Source: Candidatus Galligastranaerophilus gallistercoris (GTDB lineage Bacteria > Cyanobacteriota > Vampirovibrionia > Gastranaerophilales > Gastranaerophilaceae). From it: a stretch of DNA of 18,307 nt. Shown piece after piece: positions 13,592 through 18,307 of the stretch (positions within the stretch are counted from its first letter, which is position 1; every line of letters starts with the position of its first letter). The stretch lies in NCBI GenBank assembly GCA_018710795.1, contig DVJH01000089.1, forward strand, positions 1 to 18,307, in the 5' to 3' direction. A model generated the notes under the pieces. It searched no databases and was not told where the DNA came from. It worked only from the letters and a program-made list of their open reading frames with translations. The position numbers and the translations under genes were made by a program.

Positions 13592-14335
13592 ATGATTGAT
13601 TCCGTTATAAGAGGAACAACTTCTAATGAAAAATCAAGAAGCGGTTTATCGGGGTTCAGTGCAAAATGTCTTTCCGATTATTCCGATAATCCGTTTTTAA
13701 GCCGGTTTTGCGCTAAGGCTCTTTATTATTCCGTTGCGGTTGCCGAAGAAAATGCAAGAATGGGAAAAATTGCCGCTTGCCCCACCGCAGGGTCATCGGG
13801 GATAATCCCAGGGGTGTTTGTTTCTTATTTTGAGGAATTTTCCCCGGATAAAGCCGATATGGTAAATGCTCTTATCGTATCGGGAGAGATTGGAAGAATT
13901 ATTGCTCTAAAGGTTGCCCCCGCAGGTGCGGTTGCGGGGTGTCAGGCCGAGTGCGGTACTGCTGCCGCAATGGCGGCGGGCGGGCTTTGCTATTTGCAAA
14001 AATGTAATCTTGATACCATAATAAATTCCGTTGCTCTTACCGTTAAAAACGTTTTGGGGTTAACATGCGACCCTGTTGCAGGGTTGGTTGAAGTTCCCTG
14101 TATTAAAAGAAACGCATATCTTGCGCAGTGTGCGATTACTTCTTTTTACCTTGCATCATCGGGGATAAAATCGATAATCCCTGCGGATGAATGTATTGAT
14201 GCAATGGCTGAGACTGGTGCCATTATGTCTCCAAAACTTAAAGAAAGTTCCGAAGCCGGGCTTGCTGTTACAAAAACGGGGATTAGAATTAAAGACGAAT
14301 TATATAAGACGTTCGGTGTAAAAAATTGCCTTTAA
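13592..14335 (+). CDS. sdaAA: L-serine dehydratase, iron-sulfur-dependent, alpha subunit (5' end frameshifted)
   Basis: These 247 residues form the catalytic subunit body that binds the [4Fe-4S] cluster. Signatures are ARMGKIAACPTAGSSGIIPG (55-74), APAGAVAGCQAECGTAAAMA (109-128) and LTCDPVAGLVEVPCIKRN (157-174). C117 or C121, C159 and C170 are candidate cluster ligands. The open frame extends upstream of ATG 13592 as TGLCVNKIKEKTENIFDV to 13535 without a start codon. The true N-terminus lies in another frame at 13455-13535. A single-base deletion, sequencing error or recoding event therefore separates the two parts. If real and unsuppressed, initiation at 13592 would give an enzyme lacking about 45 N-terminal residues, of doubtful activity. 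It pairs with sdaAB immediately upstream. Confidence 0.9.
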   Translation: MIDSVIRGTTSNEKSRSGLSGFSAKCLSDYSDNPFLSRFCAKALYYSVAVAEENARMGKIAACPTAGSSGIIPGVFVSYFEEFSPDKADMVNALIVSGEIGRIIALKVAPAGAVAGCQAECGTAAAMAAGGLCYLQKCNLDTIINSVALTVKNVLGLTCDPVAGLVEVPCIKRNAYLAQCAITSFYLASSGIKSIIPADECIDAMAETGAIMSPKLKESSEAGLAVTKTGIRIKDELYKTFGVKNCL

Positions 14336-14361
14336 GGGCGATAACTATTTTTGTTTTTCGG
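14325..14361 (+). terminator. Possible weak terminator after sdaAA
   Basis: TTGCC and GGCGA flank a 6-base loop over the sdaAA stop codon, followed by a T-rich stretch (ACTATTTTTGTTTTTC). The stem is only 5 bp with a wobble pair, so efficiency is doubtful. Confidence 0.3.
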
Positions 14362-14400
14362 GTTAAGTTTCCTTTTGTATAAAATGAAAGGAAATTAAAA

Positions 14401-15699
14401 ATGAGCTTTAACCCCCTGAAAGAAAAAGGTATTCCTCTTGATAAACAATTGAAAACTTGGACTGATATCGTAAAGCGTCCTTATAAAAGGGAGCTTGCGG
14501 ATTGCTACACCCGAACAAGACAAATTCTGATGAACGGAATTGAAGTTGAAAGCTGGAATTTTAAACATCATTTCTTAAGAACTTCAAACAATATGGAAAT
14601 AAATAAGCTGATTGCCGATATCAGAAGAATTGAAAACAATCAGCAGACGACTATTAACTGGCTTTGCCCCCACAATCAGTCCGTATTGGATACGACATTG
14701 GGGTATGAGCAGGTTGCAATAGATTTAACCGCCTGGCTTGCACAGAATGAGCCCGATGATTATGTTAAAGAAACATACGATTTCGGCTTATTGGAAGATT
14801 TTGACCACCTGTACAGATACAGCCAGTTTGCATATTTAATTGAAGGGACCGACCCCAATGATATCCTGCATTATTCAACGGATGTTAATTTTGCCCGCCC
14901 GACCCAGTATCACCATAACCCGAACAGATTAAGAATCAGAAAATCATACGACAAATTAAATACCGATCCTCAAACAAAGGTAAATATCTTAACCCTTGTG
15001 TCGGCCGAACAGCAGACGCATAATTTTTACGCAGAACATGGTTTCATGTACGGTTCCGATGATTTAAGAAAGCTTTACGCCGAAATTTCCGATGTGGAAG
15101 AAGAACACGTTACAATGTATGAAACTTTGATTGACCCGACGGAAACAATGCTTGAGAAACTATTAATCCATGAATTTTGCGAAGTTTGCTGTTATCATAA
15201 CTGCTATAAAGACGAAAAAGACGACAAAATAAAACTTATATATGAAGAATTTCTTGCTATGGAGATTGAACATCTCCAAATTGCGGCAAAAATGCTTGAA
15301 AAATATCAGGGAACTGACGCAGAGGAAATTATCGGCGGCAAGATATTTGACACCTGCCATTTTGAAGAACAAAAGGAATATGTAAACAATATTATTTTAA
15401 ATGAGTCGGATAAAAGACTCGATACGGATTTTAAGTATACTTATATAAAAGATTTGAGTGAAGATTGGACGGGCTATGAAGCGCAAAGAGTTCTTCTTTC
15501 AAAGTGTGCGCCGTCTGAGACTTCCGTTAAATTATCGATTAACGGTATTATGAAATCCGATATTGTCTCAACCGATTTAAAAATGCTTAAAATGAGACAA
15601 AAAATTCTTCAAAATGCGCTTGATATTAATATGATGGCGCCAAATACCGTTAACCCCGATGAATATTCAACCGTTGAATCGGATAAAATTTTTAATTGA
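14401..15699 (+). CDS. Ferritin-like (diiron) superfamily protein of unknown function
   Basis: This 432-aa, mainly helical protein has no signal peptide. Repeated Glu-x-x-His patterns typical of carboxylate-bridged diiron four-helix bundles are visible: E103 in GYEQVAIDL, EDFDH (132-136), SAEQQTH (201-207), EEEH (233-236), HEFCEV (257-262) and EIEH (288-291). The number of motifs suggests either one large bundle or two consecutive ferritin-like domains (about 95-215 and 225-305). A C-terminal region (about 335-432) of unknown fold follows. It could handle iron, oxygen or peroxide, which would make sense next to an oxygen-sensitive Fe-S enzyme, but no activity can be assigned. It has its own AAAGGA site and a strong terminator downstream, and so probably forms its own unit. 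Confidence 0.78.
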   Translation: MSFNPLKEKGIPLDKQLKTWTDIVKRPYKRELADCYTRTRQILMNGIEVESWNFKHHFLRTSNNMEINKLIADIRRIENNQQTTINWLCPHNQSVLDTTLGYEQVAIDLTAWLAQNEPDDYVKETYDFGLLEDFDHLYRYSQFAYLIEGTDPNDILHYSTDVNFARPTQYHHNPNRLRIRKSYDKLNTDPQTKVNILTLVSAEQQTHNFYAEHGFMYGSDDLRKLYAEISDVEEEHVTMYETLIDPTETMLEKLLIHEFCEVCCYHNCYKDEKDDKIKLIYEEFLAMEIEHLQIAAKMLEKYQGTDAEEIIGGKIFDTCHFEEQKEYVNNIILNESDKRLDTDFKYTYIKDLSEDWTGYEAQRVLLSKCAPSETSVKLSINGIMKSDIVSTDLKMLKMRQKILQNALDINMMAPNTVNPDEYSTVESDKIFN

Positions 15700-15710
15700 T
15701 ATTATTTTAA

Positions 15711-15742
15711 TTTCCCTCTTAATAAAAGAGGGAAATTTTTTA
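15711..15742 (+). terminator. Rho-independent terminator after the ferritin-like gene
   Basis: TTTCCCTCTT, a short AATA loop and AAGAGGGAAA form a stem of about 10 bp, followed directly by TTTTTT. This is the canonical form. Confidence 0.9.
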
Positions 15743-15835
15743 ATTAAAGTTTTATTTAAATTTGCCGATATAAAAATCAACAAGAGTTGACTAACGTTAA
15801 AATTTCATTAAACAGGTTTTTAGGAAAGGATTATT

Positions 15836-16387
15836 ATGTCGGTTAATAATTTGTCTGCTCACGGCAGGGCATATTATTCGAGTGCTTCTCAAAGCGAGCT
15901 GCCGCTTTCACTTATAAATAAAATGAAGAGCCTCGGAATTAACCCTGATGAGGCGGGTTCGGTTGCGGAAGCTTACAATTTAATAAAAGAGGCACAAAAG
16001 AACCAGAATGTTCAAAATGCTCAAAATTCTTCAAACGATGAAGCAAAAAATAATAATGAAGAATCATCCGCCGCAAGAGATGAGGCTGTTGAGCTTGCAA
16101 ACAAAATCGGCGTTAAGGTGTCAGAAAATGATTCTGCCGAAGATATAATTTCCAATCTTAGAAGCTATATAGAAAAAATGCTTTCATATGCCGTTGATAC
16201 TTATGATAAAGCCTTATACGACAAATTCAGCGAATATAAAAGGCTTTTAAAAGATATTGAAACCAAAGAATCCGGCGGGACATTTTCCGATACGAACGTA
16301 TTTTCGTTTATGGATATGGTTGCCCAGCAAAATAAATTTGCGCTTAATCTGGGAAATAAAGAAGACAAAATCGATAAAATCGGCTGA
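15836..16387 (+). CDS. Hypothetical 183-aa protein, tandem paralogue 1
   Basis: I do not recognise this family. The protein has no signal peptide or membrane span. It has a helical N-terminal domain (about 22-55) with LINKMKSLGINPDEAGSVAE, a disordered Asn/Gln/Ser-rich linker (55-78), and a helical C-terminal domain (about 80-170) ending VFSFMDMVAQQNKFALNL. The next gene has the same layout and clearly related ends, so the two arose by duplication. AAAGG lies 6-7 bases before ATG, giving the start MSVNN. The linker composition and the lack of an export signal resemble the EF-hand proteins in the left half, but no shared domain is evident. Confidence 0.78.
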   Translation: MSVNNLSAHGRAYYSSASQSELPLSLINKMKSLGINPDEAGSVAEAYNLIKEAQKNQNVQNAQNSSNDEAKNNNEESSAARDEAVELANKIGVKVSENDSAEDIISNLRSYIEKMLSYAVDTYDKALYDKFSEYKRLLKDIETKESGGTFSDTNVFSFMDMVAQQNKFALNLGNKEDKIDKIG

Positions 16388-16402
16388 TTTTGATATTTTT
16401 TT
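16376..16402 (+). terminator. Probable terminator after tandem paralogue 1
   Basis: AAAATC (16376-16381) and GATTTT (16386-16391) pair around GGCT and overlap the stop codon. A run of seven Ts follows at 16396-16402. The stem is short and AT-rich. Confidence 0.5.
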
Positions 16403-16419
16403 ATAAAATCGGGCATAAT
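16390..16419 (+). promoter_or_regulatory. Possible promoter of tandem paralogue 2
   Basis: TTGATA (16390-16395) and CATAAT (16414-16419) are spaced by 18 bases, overlapping the preceding terminator. A leader of about 100 bases would follow, in which I see no recognised riboswitch. Confidence 0.35.
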
Positions 16420-16526
16420 AAAAATGTATTTCGGAAGTTATATTATTAAAGTTTTTTAAAACCCTGCCGATAATATAAACATAAGGATGAAACATCACCG
16501 TTAGATTTCCCCCTTGAAAGGCGGCA

Positions 16527-17066
16527 ATGATGAGTGTAAATGCCATATCTTCCGCTATGGCGGCTACAATTTATATACAAAAAACCTCACGTTTATCGGA
16601 TGAAATCATCGATAAACTTATTGATCTGGGAATTAACCCGAATGAAGTTTCAAGCAACTATCAGGCAACTAAAATTATTCAGGAAGCCGAAAGTTCAAAC
16701 GCTTCAAGTTCCCTGAGTTCGGTTTCGGCAGCTTCGGCTTCGGATAAAACGGGCGCTTCGAATAGTGTCAGAGACAGAGCCGAAAAGCTTGCCGATAAGG
16801 TAGGTGTAAGTTATGATGAAAATACGCTTACCGAAGATTTACTTGAAGATATTCAGGATGCAATTGATGCAATGTTTGCACTGAGTGCATTGCAGAATGA
16901 TAAATCATTGTATGAAACGGTTGCAGGCTATCAGGAAGAATTAAACAAAATAATATCCGATATTCCGAATGCGCCCGTGAGCGAAGAAGAAGTTTATTCG
17001 TTTTTGGATTTGCTCGGACAGTATAATAAACAGGCATTAAATATTGAGCAAAAAGGGCAAGGATAA
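16527..17066 (+). CDS. Hypothetical 179-aa protein, tandem paralogue 2
   Basis: This is a paralogue of the preceding gene. The N-terminal IIDKLIDLGINPNEVSSNYQ (27-46) aligns with LINKMKSLGINPDEAGSVAE of paralogue 1. The middle RDRAEKLADKVGV aligns with RDEAVELANKIGV, and the C-terminal VYSFLDLLGQYNKQALNI with VFSFMDMVAQQNKFALNL. The linker between domains is Ser/Ala-rich here instead of Asn/Gln-rich. There is no signal peptide, metal site or catalytic motif that I can see. Two ATGs occur in a row (16527 and 16530); GAAAGG lies 5 bases before the first and 8 before the second, and the MSVN start of paralogue 1 favours the second. The function is unknown; the strong conservation of both end domains shows they are under selection. 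Confidence 0.78.
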   Translation: MMSVNAISSAMAATIYIQKTSRLSDEIIDKLIDLGINPNEVSSNYQATKIIQEAESSNASSSLSSVSAASASDKTGASNSVRDRAEKLADKVGVSYDENTLTEDLLEDIQDAIDAMFALSALQNDKSLYETVAGYQEELNKIISDIPNAPVSEEEVYSFLDLLGQYNKQALNIEQKGQG

Positions 17067-17102
17067 TATACAATCCGATAATAATTTTTAAATTGCCTTT
17101 TA

Positions 17103-17111
17103 TGGTATAAT
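17103..17111 (+). promoter_or_regulatory. Extended -10 promoter of the AsmA-like gene
   Basis: TGGTATAAT is a perfect extended -10 element (TG, one base, TATAAT). No good -35 is needed for this class and none is seen. The expected start near 17118 gives a leader of about 22 bases containing AGGAG. Confidence 0.65.
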
Positions 17112-17139
17112 TTTTTCATTGTTTTCAGGAGAGAATATA

Positions 17140-18307
17140 ATGAAGAAATTTTTTGTTTCTAAGGGGTTTATTGCAGTTTTGAGCGTAATTGCGGGCTTAT
17201 ATGTTATGTTTTTGCTGCTGCCTTTTATCCTTCTGCCTTTTTTAAATTCCGCTATGGATAATCTTTCAAAATCTATTGAAAAAGATTTTAAAATTAAAAC
17301 GGAATTTTCAAAATTCAGGCTGATTACAACACCGAAACTTACGGCGGGAATTAAATGCGGCAATTTTAGAGCGTACCTTCCAAACGGTGATAAATTAATT
17401 GATGCGGATAATTTCAAATTTAAAATTTCTCTTATTCCGCTTCTATATAAAAGAATAGAAGCCGATGTAATTAGCGCCGATAGAGCCGATATTAATTTAG
17501 CGGTTAAATCGGACGGTCATTTTCTCCTTGAAGATGCTTTTTTAACTTCTAAACCTGAAAATAAATCTTCATCCGTTAATAATTCAAAAACCCAAAATGA
17601 AGCGCTTTTGCCCTTCGGTTTAAAATTATCAAATAAGCTTCCCGATATCAGAATAAAATCTCACAAAATTACTTTTATTGATTATGATACAAAAAAAGAA
17701 TATATCTTGAGCGGAAGCGATACAAACATTGTTGATTTTATTTTTAATAAAAAAGTAAAAATAGAATCAAAGGGTTCTTTGGTTTTGGATAAATTCAGCG
17801 CATTTACGTATGACGTTAAAGTTTTGAATAAAATCATGCCCGATATTGATATCAACGACCTATTTGTTCAAGATTCTTCAGCCAACGGCAAAAAAACAAA
17901 TAGTAAAGACTCATTATTCAATATTATAGATGTTTTCAATCTGATAAAAGCTAACGGACTTACTTTAAATCTTCTTGCGGATGTTACGGTTGAAGGGACT
18001 TTGGATGATCCAAAATTTCAAGGGGCAATTAATGCGGATAAAATTTCTATGCTCTCATCAGGCGAAAAACTTCCGGACAGCAATATTTCCGTTCAATTTA
18101 AAGGAAATGAATTTGATATAAAATCATCGCTTTTAAGCGCCAAAAATGAATCTACCGTAATATCGGGTAAAATAAAATCTGGAAAAAGACCCGAACTTGA
18201 TATAACCTGTACTTCAAACGCAACGTTAAATTCGCTTGTAAAAATCGTAAATACAATTGCGCTTATTTTCGGTATTGACGACCTGAAAACGGTTAATGCC
18301 GCAGGGC
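17140..18307 (+). CDS. AsmA-like / intermembrane lipid-transport-type envelope protein, N-terminal part
   Basis: 389 residues are visible and the frame runs off the right edge. An N-terminal membrane anchor (about 9-35, GFIAVLSVIAGLYVMFLLLP) is followed by an extracytoplasmic region of alternating beta-strand segments. Early features such as IEKDFKIKTEFSKFRL, then FKFKISLIPLLYKR and IEADVISADRADINL, are characteristic of the AsmA/YhdP/TamB superfamily, whose members bridge the inner and outer membranes and move phospholipids. Repeated patterns of the type VEGTLDDPKFQGAINADKI are also typical. If correct, the organism has a two-membrane envelope. AGGAG precedes ATG 17140, and the extended -10 promoter lies upstream. 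The superfamily is likely; the exact member cannot be named from this part. Confidence 0.75.
   Translation, partial: MKKFFVSKGFIAVLSVIAGLYVMFLLLPFILLPFLNSAMDNLSKSIEKDFKIKTEFSKFRLITTPKLTAGIKCGNFRAYLPNGDKLIDADNFKFKISLIPLLYKRIEADVISADRADINLAVKSDGHFLLEDAFLTSKPENKSSSVNNSKTQNEALLPFGLKLSNKLPDIRIKSHKITFIDYDTKKEYILSGSDTNIVDFIFNKKVKIESKGSLVLDKFSAFTYDVKVLNKIMPDIDINDLFVQDSSANGKKTNSKDSLFNIIDVFNLIKANGLTLNLLADVTVEGTLDDPKFQGAINADKISMLSSGEKLPDSNISVQFKGNEFDIKSSLLSAKNESTVISGKIKSGKRPELDITCTSNATLNSLVKIVNTIALIFGIDDLKTVNAAG

Noticed and set aside
1..18307. CRISPR array, tRNA/rRNA genes, insertion sequence or prophage
   Set aside because: No regularly spaced repeats, no cloverleaf or rRNA-like segments, and no transposase, integrase or phage structural genes were seen. 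The wall hydrolases alone do not establish a prophage.

Overview
The window is about 18.3 kb of low-GC bacterial chromosome, densely packed, using the standard code. An AsmA-like envelope protein suggests a Gram-negative-type envelope. The GGGtGRT/Fe-S scaffold pair, the two-gene L-serine dehydratase and several signal-peptide-less EF-hand proteins fit an anaerobic gut bacterium. My best guess is a Gastranaerophilales/Melainabacteria (Vampirovibrionia) relative. That is inference; no rRNA or other taxonomic marker is present.

Layout. Everything from 1 to 12702 is on the minus strand and everything from 12777 to 18307 is on the plus strand, diverging from a short region at 12703-12776. Reading the minus strand in its own direction (right to left), the order is: a secreted parvulin isomerase; an unrecognised 166-aa protein; a 699-aa protein ending in a RelA/SpoT-type synthetase fold; an unrecognised 143-aa protein; the Fe-S scaffold and GGGtGRT pair with a strong terminator; four EF-hand/peptidoglycan-hydrolase proteins; and the overlapping housekeeping operon def-fmt-aroH-M16 peptidase (cut by the window edge). 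The plus strand carries sdaAB and sdaAA (L-serine dehydratase, with sdaAA frameshifted near its start), a ferritin-like diiron protein, two tandem paralogues of unknown function, and the start of an AsmA-like protein.

The most unusual part is 2328-12141. Four neighbouring genes join a calcium-binding EF-hand region to different wall-cutting domains: two glucosaminidases, one CHAP amidase/endopeptidase and one lysozyme-like domain. None has a recognisable signal peptide. About 2.5 kb away lies a protein built like a polymorphic toxin: a variable N-terminus, a Gly/Ala-rich hydrophobic stretch, then a divergent (p)ppGpp-synthetase-like C-terminus. It also lacks a signal peptide. The first gene of the hydrolase cluster and the synthetase-like gene share a nearly identical 32-bp AT-rich element (29/32) just upstream of their starts, which suggests co-regulation. 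I propose these as a candidate wall-degrading and effector system. That is inference from architecture and promoter sharing.

There are no intergenic gaps over 300 bases, and I saw no tRNA, rRNA, CRISPR array or insertion sequence.
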